Of a stretch of 64,000 bases of DNA, positions 28,869-37,235 are shown one piece after another (within the stretch, counting starts at the first letter, position 1; each line of letters begins with the position of its first letter). Source of the stretch: Haloferula rosea (GTDB lineage: Bacteria > Verrucomicrobiota > Verrucomicrobiia > Verrucomicrobiales > Akkermansiaceae); the NCBI RefSeq assembly GCF_016595525.1, contig NZ_JAENII010000009.1, positions 124,001 through 188,000 on the forward strand, read 5' to 3'. The position numbers and the translations under genes are program-made. The notes under the pieces were generated by a model that did not search any database, was not told the DNA's origin, and saw only the letters and a program-made list of their open reading frames with translations.

Positions 28869-29681
28869 ATGAAATGGTGGATTCCGCTTTTGGTTGTCGC
28901 ACTGGCGTCATGTTCCTCTCTGACGGTGCCCGGCGAGGGCAAGCCCACAGCGGGTGCGCGGGAGGCGTCGGGCATCCTGGCCCGGTCGGCTGCGGCGCAT
29001 GGGGACCCGGTGGGGAGCTACCGGGTGGTCGAGGTGTTCTATGCCGGCGAGTGGACCGGGGTGGTCAAGAGACTGCAGCCGGAGCTGGTGGATGCGGATT
29101 TCCGCAAGACCTCCGTGGAAACCTACAAGCCCCGTCAGGCCGTGGTGATACAAGAGCACCGTGGACCCGGTGGCAGCAAACGCGTGGAACGGACGAAGGA
29201 GGGCGTGAAGGTAAGTTACAATGGGACGCCGATCGGGGATGAGCCGAGACGTGATGCCTCGGCGCTGGTGGCGGATGCCTACACGGCATTCCTTTTCGGC
29301 TCGTCCTGGCTGGCGGAGAACGGGCGAGATCTGGCGGTGCTCTCACCGGTGTCCCTCGATGGGCAGCGTTGCCTCCGCGTGCAGGGTCGATTGACGCCGG
29401 GGTTCGGGTTTTCCGAGGAGGATCGCTTCATTGCGTGGATCGATGAGGAGAGTGGTCTGCTGCGGCGCCTTCAGTTCACGATTGATGGCTTGGAGAGCAC
29501 GCGGGGGGCGGATGTGGACGTGACCTTTTCCGAATTCTGGACGGCGGCAGACAGTTCTGTCTGGCCGGGAAGGTTTGTCGAGTTGGTGCAGCGGCCGGTG
29601 CTCGTGAAGGCCCACGAGTGGTGGATGACCGGGTTGAAGGCGGACGGGCGAACGCTGAAGTCGCCGGAGAAGGCTCAATAG
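28869..29681 (+). CDS. Hypothetical lipoprotein
   Basis: The product is 270 residues with a lipoprotein signal (MKWWIPLLVVALASC, lipid-modified Cys15). The mature part alternates charged and beta-prone segments (YRVVEVFYAGEWTG, LRVQGRLTPGFGFSEEDRF, AWIDEESGLLRRLQF). It loosely resembles LolA/LolB-type or outer-membrane lipoprotein-sorting folds, but I cannot assign a family. It probably sits at the outer membrane facing the periplasm. Its last 7 bases overlap the end of the oppositely oriented membrane-protein gene. Confidence 0.75.
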   Translation: MKWWIPLLVVALASCSSLTVPGEGKPTAGAREASGILARSAAAHGDPVGSYRVVEVFYAGEWTGVVKRLQPELVDADFRKTSVETYKPRQAVVIQEHRGPGGSKRVERTKEGVKVSYNGTPIGDEPRRDASALVADAYTAFLFGSSWLAENGRDLAVLSPVSLDGQRCLRVQGRLTPGFGFSEEDRFIAWIDEESGLLRRLQFTIDGLESTRGADVDVTFSEFWTAADSSVWPGRFVELVQRPVLVKAHEWWMTGLKADGRTLKSPEKAQ

Positions 29682-30052
29682 GCGGGCTGGATCGGCCCGA
29701 TATCCTGGTAGGGCTGCACCGCTGCGGTGTGGACCACCCAGAAGAAGAAGGCGGCCAGAATGCAGAGCAGGAGGATGCCGGTTGCGAGCGTGAAGCGGCG
29801 TGTGGCCCACCAGAGCTCCGAGCGTTCAGCGAGAATGGTGAAGATGGTCCATGCGAGTGGCATGAGCAGCAGAGAGATGCCGAAGTAGCGGATAAAGTGG
29901 ACCGAGGCCATCGGGAGCGCCCGGCTGTTGACGCCCATGTTGAGGGTGACTTTCGCGAATGCGCCGACGAGGAAGGTGCCTCCGACGATCAGGGCGCATT
30001 GCAGGGCGCAAAGGACGAGTTGAGCGCGGTACTCTTCTCCAAGCCGGATCAT
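29675..30052 (-). CDS. Small three-span membrane protein, unknown
   Basis: The product is 125 residues with three clear hydrophobic segments (about 12-38, 52-74 and 88-110) separated by short charged loops. It reads as a genuine inner-membrane protein rather than a shadow, because the opposite strand has only a low-complexity frame here. No family was recognised. It is divergent from lepB with 75 bases between starts. Confidence 0.65.
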   Translation of the reverse strand: MIRLGEEYRAQLVLCALQCALIVGGTFLVGAFAKVTLNMGVNSRALPMASVHFIRYFGISLLLMPLAWTIFTILAERSELWWATRRFTLATGILLLCILAAFFFWVVHTAAVQPYQDIGPIQPAY

Positions 30053-30127
30053 CTTTGGAAGATATCACTCACGCAGGGGGCGACCATCCCGGATTTCCGA
30101 GGCTTGCATGGTCGGCCATCGGGGTCG

Positions 30128-31375
30128 ATGCTCCGCCGCATGTTCGACGTGATGGATTTCTGGCCCCTTTCCTACTTCCAGCCCAAGTGGAAGAAGGAGG
30201 CCAAGCATTTGCTGAAAGGGGCGAAAAAGTTCATCCATTACAAACGCGATTTGCTGAAGCCCGATCGCATTGCCGAGATCGAGTCCCGGCGTGCCGACCT
30301 GAGTGATGCCGTACGGAAAAAGGACCGCGAGGCAGCGGAAGAGGCGGGCAAACAGCTTCGGGCCACCTGTGAGCAGTCGCTTTCGTCCCACCTGCAGCAA
30401 ACGTGGTGGGAGGAGAACGTAGAGGTGCTTTTCGTGGCTCTGGTGGTGGCACTCGGGCTACGTGCGTATGTGCTCCAGCCATTCCGGATCCCGACGGGAT
30501 CGATGCAGCCGACCTTGAACGGGATCACCGTCCACCGTGCTCCGGACGACCAGAAGAAGCCATGGATCGGCAGGCAGGCCTTCGATCTGATCTGGCACGG
30601 TCGCCGGCACCTGACCTACGTGGCGGAGAATGACATGGAGCTGCGCCGTCGCCCCGGCTATGCCCCCGGCAGGCCGGCTTCGTGGTTCCTGTTCACGCGC
30701 ACGGCGTATGACTTCACGGACGGCAGCACCATCAAGGTGCCGGCGGAATCGAACGAGTCGGCGAAGATCTTCATGCGCGACGGCGGGTTCAAGACCTCGT
30801 TCCAGCAGGGCGAGACGATCTTCAACGGCTGGATTGATACGGGGGATCTCGTACTTGTCGACAAGATATCCTACCACTTCCGCAAGCCGAAGCGGGGTGA
30901 GGTCTTCGTCTTCGACACGCGGGCGATCACGACCAGTGGCGACACCAGCCGGGAGCTGCGCGACCAGACGGGAGGCTCGCACTACATCAAACGGCTGTGC
31001 GGCGTGCCCGGCGACGAACTTCAGATCGAGGAGCCGAACCTGATCGTGAACGGCAAGATCGCCCAAGAGCCCTGGATTCGACGGGTGATGGAGCGGGAGG
31101 GCGAATACGGTGGCCCGACCCATCCGGGTTACGTGCTGGCCGATGCGCGCAATGCCGAGAAGTTTCGGAAGGCGCCGTTGGTGCAGCCGGGTTCGGTATT
31201 CAAGCTGAAGGACTCCGATGAGGTGGGCATGCGTGAGTATGCCGCCCTCGGTGACAATACGAACAACTCATTGGATTCCCGCTACTGGGGTGCGGTGCAT
31301 GAGTTCAATCTGGCGGGGCCGGGATGGTTTTCGCTGTGGCCGTTCGGCACCGGACATTGGGGGTTCATCCGCTGA
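30128..31375 (+). CDS. lepB: Signal peptidase I, enlarged
   Basis: The product is 415 residues from ATG 30128; ATGs at 30140 and 30149 are also possible, and a longer frame from 29618 runs through a lipoprotein gene and is rejected. It cleaves signal peptides of secreted proteins at the inner membrane. A Lys/Arg-rich helical N-terminus (about 15-90) precedes one membrane span (FVALVVALGLRAYVL). The catalytic Ser125 is in IPTGSMQPT and Lys288 is in YIKRLCGVPGD; the box ALGDNTNNSLDSRYWG is intact. The 163 residues between Ser and Lys far exceed the ~55 in E. coli LepB, so a large insertion lies between them. It is followed after 22 bases by a squalene/phytoene synthase gene. Confidence 0.92.
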   Translation: MLRRMFDVMDFWPLSYFQPKWKKEAKHLLKGAKKFIHYKRDLLKPDRIAEIESRRADLSDAVRKKDREAAEEAGKQLRATCEQSLSSHLQQTWWEENVEVLFVALVVALGLRAYVLQPFRIPTGSMQPTLNGITVHRAPDDQKKPWIGRQAFDLIWHGRRHLTYVAENDMELRRRPGYAPGRPASWFLFTRTAYDFTDGSTIKVPAESNESAKIFMRDGGFKTSFQQGETIFNGWIDTGDLVLVDKISYHFRKPKRGEVFVFDTRAITTSGDTSRELRDQTGGSHYIKRLCGVPGDELQIEEPNLIVNGKIAQEPWIRRVMEREGEYGGPTHPGYVLADARNAEKFRKAPLVQPGSVFKLKDSDEVGMREYAALGDNTNNSLDSRYWGAVHEFNLAGPGWFSLWPFGTGHWGFIR

Positions 31376-31397
31376 TCCAATTTTCTCCGCTTGATCC

Positions 31398-32222
31398 ATG
31401 AGTCACGCTTCGGACATCACCCGCCAAGCGAAGTCGAACCTCGCGTTCGCACTTCACATCCTGCCGAAAGAGCGGCGGGACGATGCGGTGATCTTCTACG
31501 CCTACTGCCGGGTCATCGATGATCTCGCGGATGATCTCGAGGTGCCCGAGGAGGAACGCGAACGGGCGCTGGGCGAGTGGAAGCACGGGCTGGAACACGG
31601 TTTCGATAACCCCGATGCCCTCCAGCAGGACGTGCTGGCGCTGAGGGAGCGCTTGGGGATTCCCACGCAACTGCTGGTCGCGGTGATCGACGGTTGTCGG
31701 ATGGACCTGAGGCCGCAGCGTTTCGGCACGTGGGAGGATCTTTCGAAGTACACGTGGAAGGTCGCATGTGCGGTCGGTCTCGTTTCGATCCGCATCTTCG
31801 GAGCGACGGACCCGGCGACCGAGAAGTATGCGGTGGCGCTTGGCCACGCCCTGCAGATCACGAACATCCTGCGCGATGTCGGCGAGGACCTCGACAATGG
31901 CGTGAGGATCTATCTTCCGCTGGCGGACTTCGCGCGGTTCCAGTATTCCGAGCGCGATCTCATCGGTAAGGTCTATGATGGGCGCTTTGTCGCGATGATG
32001 GCCTACCAGGCGGACCGGGCGGAGGCCTATTTCAAGGAGGCGGAGGATCTGCTGCCGGAAACCGATCGCAGTTCGCTGGTGGCTGCGGAGGTCATGCGTG
32101 AGATCTACCACACGCTTTTGAAGAAGATGCGGAAGGATGGCTTCCGGGTGTTCGATCGTCGCTATCGGCTCTCGAAGGCGAGAAAGATGACGATTTTTTC
32201 CAAGCGCCTGCTCGCGCGGTGA
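31398..32222 (+). CDS. Squalene/phytoene synthase-family enzyme (presqualene diphosphate synthase-like)
   Basis: The product is 274 residues. It joins two prenyl diphosphates head to head. Both Asp-rich metal sites are intact: YCRVIDDLADDLE and NILRDVGEDLDNG. The ending (SKARKMTIFSKRLL) and its length resemble HpnD of bacterial hopanoid/squalene synthesis more than plant-type phytoene synthases, but no second HpnC or HpnE gene is adjacent, so carotenoid synthesis cannot be excluded. It probably shares a transcript with lepB. Confidence 0.85.
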   Translation: MSHASDITRQAKSNLAFALHILPKERRDDAVIFYAYCRVIDDLADDLEVPEEERERALGEWKHGLEHGFDNPDALQQDVLALRERLGIPTQLLVAVIDGCRMDLRPQRFGTWEDLSKYTWKVACAVGLVSIRIFGATDPATEKYAVALGHALQITNILRDVGEDLDNGVRIYLPLADFARFQYSERDLIGKVYDGRFVAMMAYQADRAEAYFKEAEDLLPETDRSSLVAAEVMREIYHTLLKKMRKDGFRVFDRRYRLSKARKMTIFSKRLLAR

Positions 32223-32265
32223 CGCTTTGATGAATAAGTTCGCCTGAAAGGCGTTTCAGAATCAG

Positions 32266-32721
32266 ATGAATGTGAAGCAGTATGCAGCCTTGGGGTTGGC
32301 AATCATGGGGATGGCCTCGTGCACGACCTATCAACAGCAGGCGGGCTTGATTGGTGGTGTCGCCGGCGCGGCTGCGGGTGCCGCTTTTGGTGATGATTCA
32401 CAGGATGTGATCGCGGGTGCGGCGGCGGGTGCAGCGCTGGGTGCCGGCGCGGCGGCGGTGCATGAGAACCATGTGCGCAAGCGGGATTACGCCCGCTATG
32501 GCATTCCCGCACCGGAGGACAATCCGCCTGCGGGTGGTTCCGGAGGGGCGCCACCGCCTCCGAAGCAGGAATCGACCGAGTATCCCGTGGCGCAGCGGAC
32601 CAGCGATCCGAACGAAGTTCTGAGCCCGTATCCACCTCACCACCGGATCAATGTGGAGGGTTTCAAGTCGGGGCAACTGGCGCGCGACCCGAAGAACCAG
32701 AAGATTTTCCGCATTCCCTGA
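32266..32721 (+). CDS. Glycine-zipper lipoprotein
   Basis: The product is 151 residues with a lipobox at MASC (Cys19). A glycine/alanine zipper follows (about 28-66, with GLIGGVAGAAAGAAFGDD and a second similar run), then a Pro-rich linker and a C-terminal conserved-looking part ending DPKNQKIFRIP. Glycine-zipper lipoproteins span or associate with the outer membrane. It is 43 bases after the synthase gene and could be co-transcribed. Confidence 0.75.
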   Translation: MNVKQYAALGLAIMGMASCTTYQQQAGLIGGVAGAAAGAAFGDDSQDVIAGAAAGAALGAGAAAVHENHVRKRDYARYGIPAPEDNPPAGGSGGAPPPPKQESTEYPVAQRTSDPNEVLSPYPPHHRINVEGFKSGQLARDPKNQKIFRIP

Positions 32722-32843
32722 GCCTGTTGCCCGGCATGGGGTAAGGGCGTTCATGCGGGAATGGGGTGTTTGCGGTCGGCGTTCGGGTGCCGGATGAGGA
32801 TTGGGCTTTGCATGTTGGGCAGGGCTGTCATTGACTCCGCGGC

Positions 32844-33629
32844 ATGTCGATCACCCGCCCAGATGGCCGCCAATTGGATCAGCTTCGCACGGTTTCCTTC
32901 GCTCCCGGAGTCGCCCCCCATGCCGATGGTTCGGTGTTGGTGTCGTTCGGGAACACGCGGGTGATTTGTGCGGCGACCATCGAAAATGACGTCCCACGCT
33001 GGATGAAGTATCAGAAGGTCGCTGGCGGTTGGGTGACGGCAGAATACTCGATGCTCCCTTACTCGACGCACGATCGGAAGGCGCGTGACATTTCGCGTGG
33101 CAAGCTCGACGGACGCTCGTCGGAGATCCAGCGCCTTATCGGGCGGTCGCTGCGTGCGGTGGTGGATTTGAAGAAGCTGGGCCAACGCACGGTGTGGGTG
33201 GACTGTGACGTGCTGCAGGCGGATGGCGGCACGCGGACCGCATCGATCACGGGTGGGTGTGTCGCGATGGCGATTGCACTCAATCGCCTGATGGGTGAGG
33301 GCAAGCTGAACGATTTCCCGCTCAAGCAGCTGGTGGCCGCGATCTCGACGGGTGTCTATCAGGGCGAGCCTGTCCTCGATCTCAACTATCCGGAAGACCG
33401 CGATGCGACGGTGGATTTCAATGCGGTGATGACCGAGCGCGGGGAGTTCGTGGAGGTGCAGGGCAGCGGCGAGGAAGCCGTCTTCACCAGCGAGGAGATG
33501 ACTTCAATGCTGGACCTCGCGAAGAAGGGAACGAGTGAGCTTTTCACCCTGCAGAAGGCGGCGATCCTTGAAGCGGATCGGCCGGACGGTGATGCGCTTG
33601 CCAGTTTGGCAGGATCCTTCGGGAAGTGA
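32844..33629 (+). CDS. rph: Ribonuclease PH
   Basis: The product is 261 residues, slightly longer than the usual ~240. RNase PH is a phosphorolytic 3'-5' exoribonuclease that trims tRNA 3' ends. Family features are RPDGRQLDQLRTVSF, GNTRVICAATIE, AEYSMLPYSTHDR, SRGKLDGRSSEIQRLIGRSLRAV (substrate-binding Arg cluster), DCDVLQADGGTRTASITGG, and DLNYPEDRDATVDFN. All expected motifs are present. It lies upstream of a tRNA-like 3' fragment. Confidence 0.95.
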   Translation: MSITRPDGRQLDQLRTVSFAPGVAPHADGSVLVSFGNTRVICAATIENDVPRWMKYQKVAGGWVTAEYSMLPYSTHDRKARDISRGKLDGRSSEIQRLIGRSLRAVVDLKKLGQRTVWVDCDVLQADGGTRTASITGGCVAMAIALNRLMGEGKLNDFPLKQLVAAISTGVYQGEPVLDLNYPEDRDATVDFNAVMTERGEFVEVQGSGEEAVFTSEEMTSMLDLAKKGTSELFTLQKAAILEADRPDGDALASLAGSFGK

Positions 33630-33734
33630 CCGAGGGCGAGGGTCGTCGGATCGGGCGACTCCAGCATGAGCCCTTGGGGCTGGATGTTTCACGGCGGTTT
33701 CACCGTGGGTTCATGAGCTTGTCTCGTGACGGAT

Positions 33735-33768
33735 GGAGGTTGGGTCAATTCCAACCACCTCCACCATG
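33735..33768 (+). other. tRNA 3'-half-like hairpin ending in CCA, just before the VIT/VWA gene
   Basis: The bases read as a T-stem (GTTGG), a 7-base loop GTCAATT, the paired CCAAC, then CACCTCC, A and CCA, exactly the layout of a tRNA T-arm, acceptor 3' strand and CCA tail. I found no matching 5' acceptor strand (GGAGGTG), D-arm or anticodon arm upstream within 100 bases. It is therefore either a tRNA remnant or attachment-site scar, or a chance hairpin. The final A of CCA is the first base of the start codon at 33766. Confidence 0.35.
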
Positions 33769-35811
33769 CACATCTTACCGATTCATCCCACCATCGGCGC
33801 CCTGGCGCTGAGCCTTTGCCCACTGGGCTTCGCCAATCAGCAGGACATTGCCGGCCACGATGATCGGTCGGAAGCACCGCACTTCGAGATCGCGGGCGGC
33901 GAAGAGAACACCGAGCGCTTCCCGCTGAAGTCGACGAACTTGGAGGCGCGGATCTCGGGGGTGATCGCCGAGGTGAAGGTGGAGCAAACGTATGCGAACA
34001 CCGGGGACACCCCCATCGAGGCGACCTATGTATTCCCGGCGAGTACCCGGGCGGCGGTCCACGGGGTGGAAATGCGGATCGGTGAGCGCCGGGTGGTGGC
34101 GAAGATCAAGGAGAAGGAAGAGGCAAAGAAGGTCTATGAGGAGGCGAAACGCGCCAACAAGACGGCATCCCTCCTGGATCAGGAACGCCCGAATGTCTTC
34201 AGGATGAGCGTGGCAAACATCCTCCCCGGCGACGAGGTGAAGGTCACCCTAACATTCAGCGAAAAGCTGACGGCGACCGAGCGGGTCTATGAGTTCGTCT
34301 ATCCGACGGTGGTGGGGCCCCGCTACTCGGGAGCAGCGACGGCGAGGGAGACGTGGGTGGGAAACCCGTATCTGGAAGAGGGGGTGGATACGCCGGCAAC
34401 CTTCGCGGCGAAGATCAAGTTGCAGAGCGGGCTGCCGATTCAGAAGCTGAGCTCGGCAAGTCACCAACCCGAGATTTCCTTCAAGGATGAAAAGCGCGCC
34501 CTGGTGGTACTGCCCGCCAGTGGGGAGGCTGCGAATCGCGATTTCGTCCTTCGTTACAGGCTGGCGGACTCCGAGGTGGAGAGCGGGTTGCTTCTGCATT
34601 GCGGGGAAGAGGAGAATTTCTTCCTTCTGAACGTGGAGCCACCGGAACGGGTGCGTCCCGAACAGGTGCCGGCTAGGGAGTATGTCTTCGTGCTGGATGT
34701 CAGTGGCAGCATGAATGGCTTCCCCTTGGATACGGCGAGGATGCTGATGCGTGATCTGCTGGGTGGTCTGCAGTCCACCGACACCTTCAATGTCATGCTG
34801 TTCGCGGGCGAGAACCGGATGCTTTCCAAGCAGTCGCTGCCAGCCACGGCGGACAACATCCGTCGAGGCACGGATCTAACAGGATTGGCCCGGGGTGGCG
34901 GTGGCACGGAGTTGCTGCCGGCGTTGAAGCGTGCCCTCGCCTTGCCTCAGGATGAGGATACGTCGCGCAGCATCGTGGTGGTCACCGATGGATTCGTCGA
35001 CATCGAGAGGGAGGCGTTTGACCTGATCCGCAGAGAACGGGGCAAGGCGAACCTCTTTGCCTTCGGTATCGGCAGCTCGGTCAACCGGTGGCTGATCGAG
35101 GGCATGGCCCGGGCGGGCATGGGTGAGCCGTTCTTCGTTCTCCAGCCGGGCGAGGCGAGCCGGACCGCTGAGCGATTCCGCGACTACATCAGCTCGCCGG
35201 TCCTGACGGGAATCCGGATCCGCTATGAGGGATTCAAGGCGTATGACACCCAGCCGCAGAGTGTGCCGGATGTTTTCGCCGACCGCCCGATCGAGATCGT
35301 CGGCAAGTGGAAGGGGAATGCCAAGGGTCGGATCATCGTGACGGGGCATGGTGGGGGAGGGCCGTATGAGCAGGTTTTCGAGGTGTCGACCGGGGCGGGG
35401 TCGGGACTTGAGAACCCGGCGCTTCGGCCGCTGTGGGCGAGGGAGCGGGTCCGGGTACTGGCTGACAATTCGATGGTCGGTTCGTCCGGCCGCCGTGGTG
35501 GGGTCGACGAGGAATCGAAGCGGGAGATCACTTCGCTGGGGCTCACCTATGGATTGCTCACGGACTACACCTCATTTGTCGCGGTCGATGAAACGCCGCG
35601 CGAGGTGCTTGAGAAATTGCGGTCGGTCCAGCAGCCCTTGCCGCTGCCCCAGGGTGTAGGGAACTCGGCCTTGGGCGGAGGTCAGGTGTCGGTTGGTGTG
35701 AGCGCGAGTGCTTCAGGGCTCACCGGCGCAGCTCCTGAGCCGGGGGCCATCGGTTTGATCCTGGTGACGGCAATCGGTCTGCTGATGCGTCGCCATCGCG
35801 TGCAGGGCTGA
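33766..35811 (+). CDS. VIT and VWA domain protein with PEP-CTERM tail
   Basis: The product is 681 residues from ATG 33766, followed by a signal peptide (about 1-24, ending LGFANQ). A VIT domain covers about 50-175 (LEARISGVIAEVKVEQTY, TYVFPASTRAAVHGVEM). A von Willebrand A domain covers about 305-480 with an intact MIDAS motif (Asp311, Ser313, Ser315 in DVSGSMNG). The C-terminus has the sorting signal PEPGAIGLIL, a hydrophobic span and RRHR. It would be exported and handled by an exosortase. The stop and the exosortase start overlap (TGATG at 35809-35813), so the two are coupled and this protein is probably a dedicated substrate. VIT/VWA proteins often bind metal-dependent ligands. Confidence 0.88.
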   Translation: MHILPIHPTIGALALSLCPLGFANQQDIAGHDDRSEAPHFEIAGGEENTERFPLKSTNLEARISGVIAEVKVEQTYANTGDTPIEATYVFPASTRAAVHGVEMRIGERRVVAKIKEKEEAKKVYEEAKRANKTASLLDQERPNVFRMSVANILPGDEVKVTLTFSEKLTATERVYEFVYPTVVGPRYSGAATARETWVGNPYLEEGVDTPATFAAKIKLQSGLPIQKLSSASHQPEISFKDEKRALVVLPASGEAANRDFVLRYRLADSEVESGLLLHCGEEENFFLLNVEPPERVRPEQVPAREYVFVLDVSGSMNGFPLDTARMLMRDLLGGLQSTDTFNVMLFAGENRMLSKQSLPATADNIRRGTDLTGLARGGGGTELLPALKRALALPQDEDTSRSIVVVTDGFVDIEREAFDLIRRERGKANLFAFGIGSSVNRWLIEGMARAGMGEPFFVLQPGEASRTAERFRDYISSPVLTGIRIRYEGFKAYDTQPQSVPDVFADRPIEIVGKWKGNAKGRIIVTGHGGGGPYEQVFEVSTGAGSGLENPALRPLWARERVRVLADNSMVGSSGRRGGVDEESKREITSLGLTYGLLTDYTSFVAVDETPREVLEKLRSVQQPLPLPQGVGNSALGGGQVSVGVSASASGLTGAAPEPGAIGLILVTAIGLLMRRHRVQG

Positions 35812-37214
35812 TGCATTTCCCCATCTCGATGATGTCGATGAAGGAAAGGCTCCACCCGGCGCCTCGATGGGTTTCGGTTGTGGCAGGTGTGGGGTTTCTG
35901 ATCACGCTGCTCCCGGTGCTGGGTTGGTATGTGCGGCGGGCGATGGATGGGTCCGACGAGCCACTGGGGGTGATCGCCCTCGTGGCGGCAGTGGTGCTCG
36001 GCGCGCTCGGCGTTTGTGGGGGTGGCCCGAATCGCATCCAGCTTCATCCTTGTCGACTGCTGCTGGGTGCCCTCGTCCTCGGGGTGATCCAGAACAGCGA
36101 CCTCGTCCGGTATCCTCTGGCCATCGCGATGCTGGCGGTGGCGGTGATCTCGCTTTCGGTGTCGATGAAGCGTGGAAAGGCCGGCTTGGTGGCACTGCTG
36201 GTTCTTTCCATGCCGGTCATGGCGTCGTTGGATTTCTACGCAGGCTACCCGCTGCGAGTGGTGGCGGCAGAGATTTCCCATGGCTTGCTGACGGTTGCGG
36301 GCATTGAGGTCGAGCGGGCGGGGGTGATGTTGATCGACGGCGGGCGTTTGGTGGGCATCGACCCACCGTGCGCGGGGATTCGCATGCTGTGGACTGCGTC
36401 CTTCGTGGCTGCTTTTCTAGCAGCCCGGATGCGACTGGGTTGGACGCAGACGGTGGGGTTGATGTCCTTGGCGGTCGTCTGTGTGGTCATCGGCAATGGG
36501 GTGCGTGCCGCTTTAGTCTTTCTCCCGGAGTCCGGACGGGTGGAGTGGCCGGAATCGCTGCATTCGGCCGTCGGTTTGGTGGTCCACGGAGGGGTGTTGG
36601 CTGCCCTGTTCGGGCTGGCTTCGCGGCTGGATGCCCGAGGAATGCAGGACACGCAGGTGAGGCCGCTTCCATGGAGTCGGCGCGCGGCTGTGGTTGTCGT
36701 GGCCATGCTGCTGGTGCTTGGCGGCTCGCGGGTGGTGGGGAGGCATCCACCGAAGGCAGTGGTCGAAGGGGAGGTGCAGTGGCCCGCGACCTTGGATGGG
36801 ATCCCGCTGGTCCCGCTTCAACTGGGGCCGATGGAGGTCCGCTTCGCGCGTTCGTTTCCCGGTCAGATCGCCCGGTTTCAATGGGGCGACGGGGAGGTGA
36901 TCATGCGGCGAACGGACCGGGCGACGCGCATGATGCATCCGAGTGGCGACTGCCTTCGGGCTGCGGGCTATCGTGTGGAAAGTGAGCCCGTCTTCCTCGA
37001 TGGCGACGGCCGCTGGTGGGGTGCTTCGACCGCGCGGCGGGACGGCAGGCAATGGGACGTGCACGAGCGCTATGTCGGCTCCGCTGGTGAGGCATCGCTT
37101 GATGCTTCCGCCTGGTATTGGAAGGCGGTGCTGCACCCGGAAGACGGTCCGTGGACGGCGACCACCGTGCTCATGCCCGCTTCCGGATCCGTGGCAGTCC
37201 TCGGGAAACGCTGA
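35811..37214 (+). CDS. Exosortase/archaeosortase-family membrane protease with fused C-terminal domain
   Basis: The product is 467 residues. The N-terminal ~280 residues have about eight hydrophobic spans and the exosortase catalytic triad: Cys187 in IDPPCAGIRML, Arg232 in GNGVRAALVF, and His251 in ESLHSAVGLV. Exosortases process PEP-CTERM proteins at the inner membrane. After a further span (AAVVVVAMLLVLGGSRVV), residues about 310-467 form a soluble periplasmic domain with MMHPSGDCLRAAGY. This resembles the EpsI-type partner domains found near exosortases, here fused. The paired VIT/VWA substrate recalls the XrtN-type systems described in other bacteria; that link is inference. Confidence 0.85.
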   Translation: MHFPISMMSMKERLHPAPRWVSVVAGVGFLITLLPVLGWYVRRAMDGSDEPLGVIALVAAVVLGALGVCGGGPNRIQLHPCRLLLGALVLGVIQNSDLVRYPLAIAMLAVAVISLSVSMKRGKAGLVALLVLSMPVMASLDFYAGYPLRVVAAEISHGLLTVAGIEVERAGVMLIDGGRLVGIDPPCAGIRMLWTASFVAAFLAARMRLGWTQTVGLMSLAVVCVVIGNGVRAALVFLPESGRVEWPESLHSAVGLVVHGGVLAALFGLASRLDARGMQDTQVRPLPWSRRAAVVVVAMLLVLGGSRVVGRHPPKAVVEGEVQWPATLDGIPLVPLQLGPMEVRFARSFPGQIARFQWGDGEVIMRRTDRATRMMHPSGDCLRAAGYRVESEPVFLDGDGRWWGASTARRDGRQWDVHERYVGSAGEASLDASAWYWKAVLHPEDGPWTATTVLMPASGSVAVLGKR

Positions 37215-37235
37215 GGGCAATCCCGTATCGCGGCG

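Noticed and set aside
29618-30127. N-terminal extension of lepB
   Set aside because: It runs through the end of the lipoprotein gene and the small membrane gene and has a Glu/Asp-rich, unrelated composition.
32241-32256. Terminator after the squalene/phytoene synthase gene
   Set aside because: The hairpin has only a 5-bp stem and a 3-base T run; too weak to call.
33630-33765. Complete tRNA or tmRNA gene before the VIT/VWA gene
   Set aside because: Only the 3' part fits; no 5' acceptor strand, D-arm, anticodon arm or tmRNA 5' end was found.
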